A stretch of 64,000 nt of DNA from Micromonospora rubida (GTDB lineage: Bacteria > Actinomycetota > Actinomycetes > Mycobacteriales > Micromonosporaceae): assembly GCF_009908295.1 (NCBI RefSeq), contig NZ_JAAALO010000004.1, positions 434,001 to 498,000 of the forward strand, given 5' to 3'. The position numbers were made by a program, and so were the translations under genes. This document shows positions 57,268 through 64,000 of this stretch, one piece after another. The notes beneath the pieces were generated by a model. That model worked only from the letters and a program-made list of their open reading frames with translations. It made no database searches and was not told the origin of the DNA. Numbering within the stretch: the first letter of the stretch is position 1; every line of letters begins with the position of its first letter.

Positions 57268-58128
57268 TTAGGTCAGCCGCTCGGCCACTTTGCGGAGCAG
57301 GCCCGGCTCCCGCCTGGCAAGCACGCCCTTGAGCAGCACGAACGGCACGACCGTCCGCCCGTTCGGCACCGGCTGCTTTAGGAACGGCCGGCCGATGAAC
57401 ATGTTCTCCCCGTCCGGATCGCCGGGGAAGTAGCACCAGTGCGCGGACAGCACCGGCCGAAGCACCTCGCCGAGGTACCAGGCAGCGCCCTCGGAGAGCT
57501 CCGCTCGCGCCGCCAACTCCTCCGGAGCGGACACCAGCCGGAGCAGCAGCGCCTCCAGTTCGTCCAGCGAGGCCACGGAGAAGTCCCAGCGCTCCGGCCG
57601 CTCTCCGTACTCAGCCAGCCAGGCCGCCCAGGTCTCCCTCCGGACGGCCAGCCAGGTGTCGAGCTCCGCCGACGGCATGGCACCCGGGACCTCGTCCAGG
57701 CCCGGGGTCGGCTCCTTGTGCGGTTCCCAGCCTGGCTCCGCCGCCCGCCGCTCGGCCACCGCAAGTTCCAGCGCCCGGTACGCCCGGCCGAACTCGCCAC
57801 CGTCGGCCGCCGCGAGGGCCCGCTCGACCAGGTCGGCCGGGCAGATGGGCGGCAGAGCCAGGGCCTCGTCGGGAAGCACGAGAGGCAGGCCACGCTCCGG
57901 TTCCCAGGCCCAGCGTCCCCCGCCCGCCGTCAGCAGTGCCTCGCCGAGATAGCCGGACACCCGCTCCAGGAAGTCGGGCGTCGGTACGAAGCGGGACAGC
58001 ATCTCCGCCTCCAGCCGGGCGAGCGAGGCCGCCGAGTAGTCCCAGGCGTCCCCCTCGGACAGCTCGAAGTCCAGCAGCCCGGTGAGCCGGGGCTGCATGC
58101 CCTCCAGCCAGTCCTCCAGCGGATTCAC
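57268..58128 (-). CDS. Hypothetical protein with internal duplication
   Basis: A 286-residue soluble acidic protein. Two halves repeat the same order: DYSAASLARLEAEMLSRF then YLGEALLTAGGGRWAWEPE, and DFSVASLDELEALLLRLV then YLGEVLRPVLSAHWCYFPGD. So it is a tandem pair of about 130-residue domains. Function unknown. GTG at 58128 follows GGAGGA. No clear partner. Confidence 0.7.
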   Translation of the reverse strand: MNPLEDWLEGMQPRLTGLLDFELSEGDAWDYSAASLARLEAEMLSRFVPTPDFLERVSGYLGEALLTAGGGRWAWEPERGLPLVLPDEALALPPICPADLVERALAAADGGEFGRAYRALELAVAERRAAEPGWEPHKEPTPGLDEVPGAMPSAELDTWLAVRRETWAAWLAEYGERPERWDFSVASLDELEALLLRLVSAPEELAARAELSEGAAWYLGEVLRPVLSAHWCYFPGDPDGENMFIGRPFLKQPVPNGRTVVPFVLLKGVLARREPGLLRKVAERLT

Positions 58129-58209
58129 GGCTTCCTCCTACACGCCCAAGACCCCGACGACCCCGACCTTTGCGGATTGTCCCATTGCGCTCAATGACCC
58201 AGCATCGCG

Positions 58210-58241
58210 TCGCACCCAACGGTGCTCGCACCCAACGACGC
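58210..58241. repeat. Two tandem 16-bp repeats
   Basis: TCGCACCCAACGGTGC (58210-58225) followed directly by TCGCACCCAACGACGC (58226-58241), 14 of 16 identical. In the 326-nt gap between genes; could be a regulator site. Confidence 0.55.
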
Positions 58242-58278
58242 TCGCGGATGATTTCACGACCTCGATGAGGAGACCGTG

Positions 58279-58359
58279 ATGGGACAGAAGGGCGGTACCC
58301 GCGCCGCGGGCCTGTCCACCGCCGAGGCGCTCCCTGCTCACCGGGCCGATCGTTGGTAG
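58279..58359 (+). CDS. Possible 26-residue peptide
   Basis: ATG at 58279 follows GAGGAGA (58267-58273) with 5 nt spacing, a good ribosome site, and reads 26 codons (GQKGGTRAAGLSTAEALPAH) to a TAG. No family recognised. May be a real small protein, a leader peptide, or the relic of a gene. The rest of 58129-58454 holds no other supported gene. Confidence 0.25.
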   Translation: MGQKGGTRAAGLSTAEALPAHRADRW

Positions 58360-58454
58360 GAGCAGTTAGAACCGTCCTCTGCCGTGTGCCGTCCGAACCC
58401 CGGAACGGTGGTGACGGGCGGGACCAGGGAAGACGGCCGGACGGAGAGCTTGAG

Positions 58455-59345
58455 ATGGTGCGTCAGGGCTACCTCGCGACGCTGATCGCGTTCGGTGTGC
58501 TGCTCGCTGGATGCGGTAGGCAAACCGGTTCGGGGTCGGTAGACCCAGGGCCGGTCCCGGGTGCCACCGAGGCTTCGCGGCCGCTGGCACCGGAGAAGCT
58601 GGTCGGCTCTTGGACGATCGCCGACGTCGACGACCCGGGCGCGGGCAAGAATCTGCGCCTCGCACCTTCTGAACTGCACCTGATCGGCAGCCGCTGCGGC
58701 ACCTTGGGCGGGTCCTGGCGGGCCGACGTCGACGGTGTCTTTCTCGCGGACATCGACTCTGCTTCCAGCCTCGTCGTGGAGGGCATTCCGGGCTGTGAGA
58801 GCGCCGGCCAGGACGTTCCCGGCTGGCTGCGGCGTGTGACGGCGTACCGGCTCGACGGAAGAGGGCTGCCCGTGCTTCTGGATGATCTGGCGCGGCCGGT
58901 TGCCCGGTTGATCCCCGGCGCGACGCCGACGGCCGGGCCGGACACGGCGGCCTCCGAGCTGGCGCCGCCGGTGGTCACCGACGCGGCCCGGCGGGCCCTC
59001 GCGCCGGCCGCCCCGCTACCGGCGGCGCTGACTCCCGTCGATCGGCGCCGGCTGGTCGGTCGCTGGGCGCCCACCGACGGGCACAAGGAGGCGTACGTGG
59101 AGTTCACGGCGGACGGTGAGTGGCGCGGGTCCGACGGCTGCAACGACGATAGCGGCCGGTGGATCACCGCGGCCGGGGGTACGCTGCTCGCCACCGCCGG
59201 GGCCGTCACGCTGGCGTACTGCGCTGCCAGCGTGCCGGTCGGGGCCTGGCTCTGGACGGCCAGGCGAGCAGGCTTTGAAGGCGATGTCCTGGTGCTGCTC
59301 GACGCTCAGCGCAAGGAGGCAGGCCGGTTACGCGCCGCCGACTGA
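58455..59345 (+). CDS. META-domain-like lipoprotein
   Basis: A 296-residue predicted lipoprotein, lipobox VLLAGC (Cys20). Two lipocalin-like halves: LVGSWTIADVDDPGAGKNLR with IGSRCGTLGGSW, and LVGRWAPTDGHKEAYVEFTA with GSDGCNDDSGRW, separated by an Ala/Pro linker. The second half matches the META domain outline (F-x-x-D-G-x-W-x-G-S-D-G-C-N). ATG at 58455 has GGAGAG 6 nt upstream. Role at the envelope unknown. Confidence 0.75.
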   Translation: MVRQGYLATLIAFGVLLAGCGRQTGSGSVDPGPVPGATEASRPLAPEKLVGSWTIADVDDPGAGKNLRLAPSELHLIGSRCGTLGGSWRADVDGVFLADIDSASSLVVEGIPGCESAGQDVPGWLRRVTAYRLDGRGLPVLLDDLARPVARLIPGATPTAGPDTAASELAPPVVTDAARRALAPAAPLPAALTPVDRRRLVGRWAPTDGHKEAYVEFTADGEWRGSDGCNDDSGRWITAAGGTLLATAGAVTLAYCAASVPVGAWLWTARRAGFEGDVLVLLDAQRKEAGRLRAAD

Positions 59346-59520
59346 GGGCGCTGGAGGCGGTACGGCCGAGGGGCTGTCTCCCGGGCCGCTGAGTTCGTAG
59401 CGATGTCGTCCTACTCACGGCGGACGATCAGGAACTCTCTGCACGGCGTGAACGACTGCCGGTGTCTGCGCAAGCGCTGCACGCCGTGGCATCCGCCGTC
59501 CGCCGCGGGATCGGCGGCGG

Positions 59521-60510
59521 TTAGTCGGTGTGAACGCCGCTCAGGATCTGCATGGCGTGGCGTTCCCTGTTCGCGAGTTCGGTGAGGACTACCGAGGCGC
59601 GGGTCAGGTGGTCTGGGTCGCCGGTTTCTCCGGCGGCCGTGAGGTGGTGGGAGACCTCGGTCCATAGCGGGGCGATCTCGTCGTACAGCCGGTGACCGAG
59701 GCGGACGTTGTCGTCGTCGACGATCGTGGCGCATTCGGCGAGGAAGTCGCGGTACATGGCGCGGAACAGGGCGCCGCCGGTCCCGCCGCGCTCCATCAGC
59801 ATCGCAGCCAGCGGGAGGTCGCGGGACGGGTCGCTTGAGCGGTCGAGCCACCGCGCCACCTGCCGGGCCGCCTTGTCGATGCCGCGGTGGCCGAGGTTGG
59901 CGATGGGCGGGTTGAGAAAGGCGTGTGCGTTGTTGCGGATGGCTGCCCGGACGGCGTCGCCTAGGTCGGGCCGGACGGTGGGGCCGGCGATGGTGTAGGA
60001 GAGGTTGCGGGCGGTCATCGGGCCGCGTTCGTTGCGGGCCCGTTCCAAGCTCGTCAGCGTGGTTGTCACGGTGCCGCCCTGCTGGGCGGTGTCGATCAGG
60101 TAGGCGTGGGTGTCGTCGTGGCCGTACATCGCGACGAGGTGGCCCCCGAAGTGGACTCTCGTGGTGAAGTAGTCCAGGTGGTAGGAGTCCAGTTGCAGGC
60201 CGACCGGGCGTCCGGCGGTGAGGGCGTCGGCGACGTTCTGCCAGGCCCTACGGGGCGAGGCGGTCTCCTGGACGCGCAGCGTCAGGCCCAGCCGGTCGGC
60301 CACGGTCCGGGTGATCGTGGTCGGCTTGGTGCGGCCGCCGAGGAACGGGAAGTCCATGCTCTTGGCATCCCAGTAGACGAAGGCCAGACCTTCGCCGAGG
60401 CCGAACAGCATGGGCTCGGACAGGTCGAGGCCCTCGTGGCGCAGCAGGGCGCCGAGCGTGGTGGTCTCGCAGTGCTGACCGGCTGGGAACGCCACATTTT
60501 CGATGATCAT
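59521..60510 (-). CDS. BtrH N-terminal-domain protein with DUF4872-like C-terminus
   Basis: A 329-residue protein resembling the butirosin biosynthesis BtrH family, an acyltransferase that moves an acyl chain from a carrier protein to an aminoglycoside. The N-terminal block GQHCETTTLGALLRHEG with Cys14 and GLGEGLAFVYW, then VHFGGHLVAMYGHDD (second active-site His/Asp) are typical. The C-terminal half is helical (DUF4872-like). There is no aminoglycoside cluster here. Its ATG overlaps the MerR stop (ATGA), so they are one operon. Confidence 0.78.
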   Translation of the reverse strand: MIIENVAFPAGQHCETTTLGALLRHEGLDLSEPMLFGLGEGLAFVYWDAKSMDFPFLGGRTKPTTITRTVADRLGLTLRVQETASPRRAWQNVADALTAGRPVGLQLDSYHLDYFTTRVHFGGHLVAMYGHDDTHAYLIDTAQQGGTVTTTLTSLERARNERGPMTARNLSYTIAGPTVRPDLGDAVRAAIRNNAHAFLNPPIANLGHRGIDKAARQVARWLDRSSDPSRDLPLAAMLMERGGTGGALFRAMYRDFLAECATIVDDDNVRLGHRLYDEIAPLWTEVSHHLTAAGETGDPDHLTRASVVLTELANRERHAMQILSGVHTD

Positions 60511-61364
60511 TCGGCTTCCTGATTCGCTGGTTGAGGCGGGCCGGACCGGGGTCGGACCGGCCAGGCGATCTCCGTACGGAGCGCGGCCATGGGTACGCCG
60601 GGCGCGGGCGGGACGAGGTAACGCTCCTCGGCCGGGCCCGCCAGCACCCGGTCCTGCTCGGCGATCCAGCGCCCCAGTGACCGGTAGGCGGTCTCGATGT
60701 CGTCGTAGCCGCCCTCGTGGACGGTCGCGGCGAGCAGACAGCCCGCCCGTTCCCCGGCTGCGATCGTCGCGGTCGGCCGGGGTGGGCGGGCCACCGGCAC
60801 GAACAACTCCACCTCCAACTCCGCCGCGTCGAGGTCGTCGCTGAGGTAGCGGGTGCCGGCCGGCCCCGCCGGGGCGATCCCCTGCTCGGCGAGGCCGGCG
60901 AACAGCCGCGCGAACCCGGGCGCCAGCGCCTCGGCCAGCCCGCTCAGCGGGGTACGCACCAGCGTGCGGGCGGTGGGCTGGGCGGCGCTCCACCGTTCGT
61001 ACACCTCCAGCCAGCCCGACACCCGCCCCGGCTCGGCCAGCACGGCCCCCAACCGCCCGGCGATCTCGCCCAGCCGGGCCGCCCGCGCTGCCACGCGTTC
61101 CCGGTGCCGCTCGATGACGGCGCCTGCCTGCTCCGGGGTGTCGGCCGCCAGGATCTCGGCGATCTCGGGCAACGGCACCTCCAACTCTCGCAGCCGCCGC
61201 ACCAGCCCCGCCCGGGGGAACTGGTCGACGCCGTACCGGCGGTAGCCGGTATCCGGATCGACCAACGCCGGGACGAGCAGACCCAGCCGGTCGTAGTTAC
61301 GCAGCACTCGAACGGACAACCGGGTCGCTCGCGCGAACACCCCGATCGGCATCAACCCCGTCAC
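60507..61364 (-). CDS. MerR-family regulator with effector-binding (GyrI-like) domain
   Basis: A 285-residue regulator: MerR winged helix (PIGVFARATRLSVRVLRNYD, GYRRYGVDQFPRAGLV), a coiled-coil helix (AAARAARLGEIAGRLGAVL type), and a GyrI-like ligand domain (ELEVELFVPVARPPRP, GCLLAATVHEGGYDDI). GTG at 61364 follows GGAGG at 6 nt. It is the first gene of an operon with the BtrH-like gene. A dyad typical of MerR promoters lies upstream, so autoregulation is likely. Confidence 0.87.
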   Translation of the reverse strand: MTGLMPIGVFARATRLSVRVLRNYDRLGLLVPALVDPDTGYRRYGVDQFPRAGLVRRLRELEVPLPEIAEILAADTPEQAGAVIERHRERVAARAARLGEIAGRLGAVLAEPGRVSGWLEVYERWSAAQPTARTLVRTPLSGLAEALAPGFARLFAGLAEQGIAPAGPAGTRYLSDDLDAAELEVELFVPVARPPRPTATIAAGERAGCLLAATVHEGGYDDIETAYRSLGRWIAEQDRVLAGPAEERYLVPPAPGVPMAALRTEIAWPVRPRSGPPQPANQEAE

Positions 61365-61378
61365 CCGACGCCTCCAAC

Positions 61379-61409
61379 AGCCTCGACCCTCCCCCTGGGA
61401 GAGGGTCAA
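61379..61409 (-). promoter_or_regulatory. MerR-type promoter with 19-bp spacer and dyad
   Basis: On the minus strand TTGACC (61409-61404), a 19-bp spacer, and GAGGCT (61384-61379). The dyad GACCCTC-N9-GAGGGTC (61385-61407) fills the spacer. MerR regulators bind such overlong spacers and twist the DNA to activate. Confidence 0.65.
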
Positions 61410-61440
61410 CCGCGCCCGGCACCTGCCGCACCGGCCACGG

Positions 61441-61592
61441 AACGAATCATCATGGAACGTCGACCTGATCACCTACCACGGCTGGGTCTGGCTAAAGGGC
61501 TGCCGCTGGATGGCAAGGGTGACGCGGTCGCCCGTCGCGAGCTGCTCGTCATCCGCGAAGGGCATCAAGAAGATGAACCGCCCGACGGCTAA
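61441..61592 (+). pseudogene. Frameshifted remnant of a small actinobacterial protein
   Basis: In one frame (from 61453) the DNA reads WNVDLITYHGWVWLKGC, in another (from about 61497) LPLDGKGDAVARRELLVIREG before a stop at 61592. Joined, they give one continuous small protein pattern (T-Y-x-G-W-V-W-L-x-G-x-x-L-D-x-x-G-x-A-V-x-R-R-E-L). I read this as one gene broken by a frameshift. The true start is not visible. Confidence 0.4.
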
Positions 61593-61975
61593 TCCCGCCC
61601 AACGCGTGCGGCAGCCAGCCCGGCCGCCGGGCCGTCAATCAGTGCCCGTTTGAGGCTCCACCCATCGGCACACCGGAGCGGCCGACATGGTTACGGCGGG
61701 CCGTCAGCATCCCCCGGCGCCCCGCCCGGATGCCCAACACTCACGACGGCCGCACCTGGCGAGATCCACACGACGACCACCGGACGCGGTCACCGCATCG
61801 GCGCGCTGCAGCCACGGGCAGCCGACGTCGATGAACCCAAGTGGCGGCGTTCGCCTATGCCCGGGTCGGCCTCCATACGTCTGACGGTAGAAGTCGGTGT
61901 CTGGGGGCCGACGGCAGGCACCGCCGGCCCCCTTTCCATTGGCGCGCTACCGCCGGAACTCGACCAATCGGGCCG
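61593..61975. other. Intergenic stretch, no gene recognised
   Basis: Frames here show no ribosome site, coding bias or family-like sequence. It lies between the frameshifted remnant and the membrane protein gene next to the RHS end; possibly decayed accessory DNA. Confidence 0.45.
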
Positions 61976-62827
61976 TCACGAGGACGTCGACATCGGACGC
62001 GTGGAGGGCTTGGCCTGGTCGGCGAACTTTAGCGGACCTTCTTTCCAGGTCAGGTGAAGCACCGCAGCAGTTCCCAGCAACAGCACTCCCAGATTCGACA
62101 TCCCCTTGAACCCGTGGGACATGTAGAAGTCCCACACCGGGTACGGCAGAACAGGCGGTGAAGCAGCGGCGTTGGACTGGATGATCGACACCACGACTGC
62201 CAGTGCGTTCGGGAGCAACAGCACGGTCCCTATCGATACCAGTGGCCGTAGCCGCAAGCGGGACTTCATCCGGGCTGATAGCCGATTCATCAGCAGGTAT
62301 CCGAGCGCTGCTCCAGAAATTAGCCCGGTGATCGCGAGCACGCCTACCAGGTCAGGTTCGACTCGGACAAATTCCAGCACCGGTCCAGGCCGCGAATCGA
62401 CGCTCGATGCCGGCAGGACATGCAGCGACCAGTCGCCCTTGGTTCCGACCACCCCACCCGCACTGGCCCGGTCGACCGTCCAGCCGTTAGCGACGAGGCG
62501 TTCGGCTATCTCGGCGAAATCGGGCAACGGAGCAGCCAGCGTCACCTCGGTGGATCCGATGCGATAGTCGTCCTCGCCAAGCAGGGCAGCCGTGACCCCG
62601 CTAAACTCTGGCTCTCCCTCGTGCTCGTAGTAGAAGAGTTGCTGATGTCGGCCGATTTTAGCGATCGGCGCAGCGGGAAAAAGCTCCGCTGAAACGGTTC
62701 GGGCCTGTGTAACTGTCGGCAGTGGCCCCGCAGCATACCAACCCAGCCAGGCGCCTAGCATCGCAGCAGGCGTGGCCGCAGCGACGATCGCCACGACGGC
62801 CAGCAAGAGTTTCCTGTGAAGTCTCAT
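61976..62827 (-). CDS. Four-segment membrane protein next to the RHS gene
   Basis: A 283-residue protein with an N-terminal membrane segment (LLLAVVAIVAAATPAAMLGA), an extracytoplasmic part of about 130 residues (YYEHEGEPEFSGVTAALL, EIAERLVANGWTVDRASAGG), and three more segments (LVGVLAITGLISGAALGYLL, IGTVLLLPNALAVVVSII, LGVLLLGTAAVLHLTW). It begins 29 nt after the RHS stop on the same strand and its codon usage is less GC-rich than that of core genes here. A role as immunity protein is suggested by position only. Confidence 0.65.
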   Translation of the reverse strand: MRLHRKLLLAVVAIVAAATPAAMLGAWLGWYAAGPLPTVTQARTVSAELFPAAPIAKIGRHQQLFYYEHEGEPEFSGVTAALLGEDDYRIGSTEVTLAAPLPDFAEIAERLVANGWTVDRASAGGVVGTKGDWSLHVLPASSVDSRPGPVLEFVRVEPDLVGVLAITGLISGAALGYLLMNRLSARMKSRLRLRPLVSIGTVLLLPNALAVVVSIIQSNAAASPPVLPYPVWDFYMSHGFKGMSNLGVLLLGTAAVLHLTWKEGPLKFADQAKPSTRPMSTSS

Positions 62828-62856
62828 GGAGGCTCACCCTACCGTTGTCAGTCGAC

Positions 62857-64000
62857 TCATCCTCGGTCCGCAACTGTGACCGGCCGGTTGATGTCGATCC
62901 AAGTCCCCAGGCGGTAGTAGTGGAAGTTGTAGCGAAAGTTGCGCCTCCAGCACGTGAATGAGTCGACATCCGTGAACAAGCTTCTCGAGTTCCGGCCGGG
63001 GCTGAGCGACTTCTGGTTGCCCCTCCCCCCCTTGTTGTCGGAAACCATGTAAGTGGTGTCGCTCTTGTTAGTGACCACCCCGCACGGCTTCCACCACTTG
63101 GAGGCGCAGTCCGTCGTGCCGTACCCGGTCAGGTCCGTGCAGTTAACTCCGTCGCCGGAGCAGTACTCGTAAGGGTTCGAGCTTCCGCCGTAAACCCCAT
63201 CCACCGAGAAGAAGCGGGCGGTGACGGTCGAATAAAGTCGGACACCCATCAGCAGGACACCTGACGGAGTATCTGCCGCGCGCTGCTCCGCCCCAAGCCA
63301 GCCATACCGGCGCAGGCTTATCTCTTGTACGTCGCGAGGAGCGCCATATTCCGTGGCTTCGCTGGTCCGCGACAACCCATCGTCACCTTCGTTGATGGTT
63401 GCCACCAAATCCCCATGGAGGCTGGCCACCTGCCACTGGACCTCTCCGCTTTCGCTGTTGTAGATACCAGCCATCGCCGCGACGCCGATGACCGGCCTGG
63501 TGAACATATCGAGCGTCTCCTGCGTCCACGAAGGGTTGTCCCCGTCATCGCTGTAGTGGTTGACCGCTTCGACTGCGATGCCACTGACGTTGTCAGTCCA
63601 TGACCGGACACGCTCCCAGCCGACGTCCGGCGTGTAGTCCGTGGTCCGGCCATTCTGGGTAATCTGGTCGACCAGGTCTGTGGCGTGGTAGGTCACGGTG
63701 AGGCTGCCACTAGTTGGCGTTCCCGTGTCGATGGCTGGGACTGTCTTCGTTCGACCTAGCGCGTCGTAGGTGTAGCCAGCGCTGTTCACCCGATCTGCGA
63801 CGTCGTAAGTCCAGTTCCGGGTGGACGGTGCAGTCGCGGTTTGACATGTTCCGCCGGCTGCCGGGGCGTGCTCAGAGAGTGAGTTACGGTTCGTCGAGTT
63901 ACTAAACTCGTAGGAGCGGGTCGAGCGGGAGAGCGGATGACTTGGCCGGTCGCCGTCCTGTTCACCTCCTCGCGGGGAAAGCTGCTGAACGACACCTACT
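62857..64000 (-). CDS. RHS/YD-repeat protein, 3' part (runs off the window)
   Basis: The frame is open from the window edge (base 63999) to the stop at 62857: at least 380 residues. YD-repeat units are visible (NWTYDVADRVNSAGYTYDAL), then the RHS core RRYGWLGAEQRAADTPSG, GVRLYSTVTARFFSVDGVYG, NPYEYCSGDGVNCTDLTGYG. After that comes a variable tip of about 85 residues with four Cys and KSLSPGRNSRSLFTDVDSF. RHS proteins make a secreted shell; tips are often toxins. The GTG at 63789 is internal, not the start. The start lies outside. Confidence 0.85.
   Translation of the reverse strand, partial: VGVVQQLSPRGGEQDGDRPSHPLSRSTRSYEFSNSTNRNSLSEHAPAAGGTCQTATAPSTRNWTYDVADRVNSAGYTYDALGRTKTVPAIDTGTPTSGSLTVTYHATDLVDQITQNGRTTDYTPDVGWERVRSWTDNVSGIAVEAVNHYSDDGDNPSWTQETLDMFTRPVIGVAAMAGIYNSESGEVQWQVASLHGDLVATINEGDDGLSRTSEATEYGAPRDVQEISLRRYGWLGAEQRAADTPSGVLLMGVRLYSTVTARFFSVDGVYGGSSNPYEYCSGDGVNCTDLTGYGTTDCASKWWKPCGVVTNKSDTTYMVSDNKGGRGNQKSLSPGRNSRSLFTDVDSFTCWRRNFRYNFHYYRLGTWIDINRPVTVADRG

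Noticed and set aside
61650..62057. 135-codon plus-strand frame
   Set aside because: Overlaps the end of the membrane protein gene, has no ribosome site and no family-like content.
63786..63995. 69-codon minus-strand frame near the window edge
   Set aside because: The adjacent frame carries continuous RHS YD-repeat sequence to the window edge, so this one is a shadow.

Overview
The window is high-GC actinobacterial DNA. GTG starts are common, genes often overlap by GTGA or ATGA, and AGGAGG-type ribosome sites are clear. The order purF-purM-DUF3073-valine dehydrogenase-bldC, the crt cluster and many family-typical hypotheticals point to Micromonosporaceae, probably Micromonospora. This is inferred from gene content only; there is no rRNA in the window.

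Layout. 0.2-10.6 kb: purine synthesis (purS-purQ-purL-comB-like, then a sterol-carrier-like gene, purF, purM), interrupted by a divergent gene for a secreted, membrane-anchored protein with a very long Gly/Tyr/Gln-rich tail. 10.6-12.0 kb: a two-gene RiPP module, a radical SAM/SPASM maturase overlapping a 78-residue precursor with repeated aromatic-X-Asn motifs. 12.1-15.4 kb: DUF3073 protein, valine/leucine dehydrogenase, a conserved actinobacterial protein and BldC. 15.4-24.2 kb: mostly single housekeeping and accessory genes (PPOX oxidoreductase, methyltransferase, beta-oxidation pair, ABC-type binding lipoprotein, an HxlR regulator divergent from an imine-reductase-like enzyme). 24.8-25.15 kb: tRNA-Glu, tRNA-Asp and tRNA-Phe on the minus strand with a terminator.

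25.3-31.4 kb: a polysaccharide deacetylase lipoprotein, then the carotenoid set (crtE-crtI-idi-merR on minus, crtB divergent), with a B12-domain-type MerR regulator as last gene of the operon and a palindrome carrying both divergent -10 boxes. 31.4-35.5 kb: a hydrolase remnant, a flavoprotein disulfide reductase, a cobalamin riboswitch driving bluB, a secreted peptide and a DUF2231-Rieske protein. 35.6-46.7 kb: a complete Tad pilus locus on minus (two exported proteins, SAF/CpaB, TadZ-like, TadA, TadB, TadC, a short pilin-like peptide, two TadE-like and one TadG-like protein, a LysM membrane protein) with a divergent prepilin peptidase.

46.7-64 kb: accessory genes. These include a PAP2 phosphatase, a DUF574 methyltransferase, a Ser/Thr kinase beside an FHA-LuxR regulator, a TetR-SDR pair with two copies of a 20-bp operator, a large surface protein of unknown function, a META-like lipoprotein, an orphan BtrH-like protein co-transcribed with a MerR regulator, and the 3' end of an RHS gene with a possible immunity gene behind it. 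Two 62-bp palindromes (22.1 and 35.6 kb) belong to one dispersed repeat family. No complete insertion sequence, CRISPR array or rRNA was seen.
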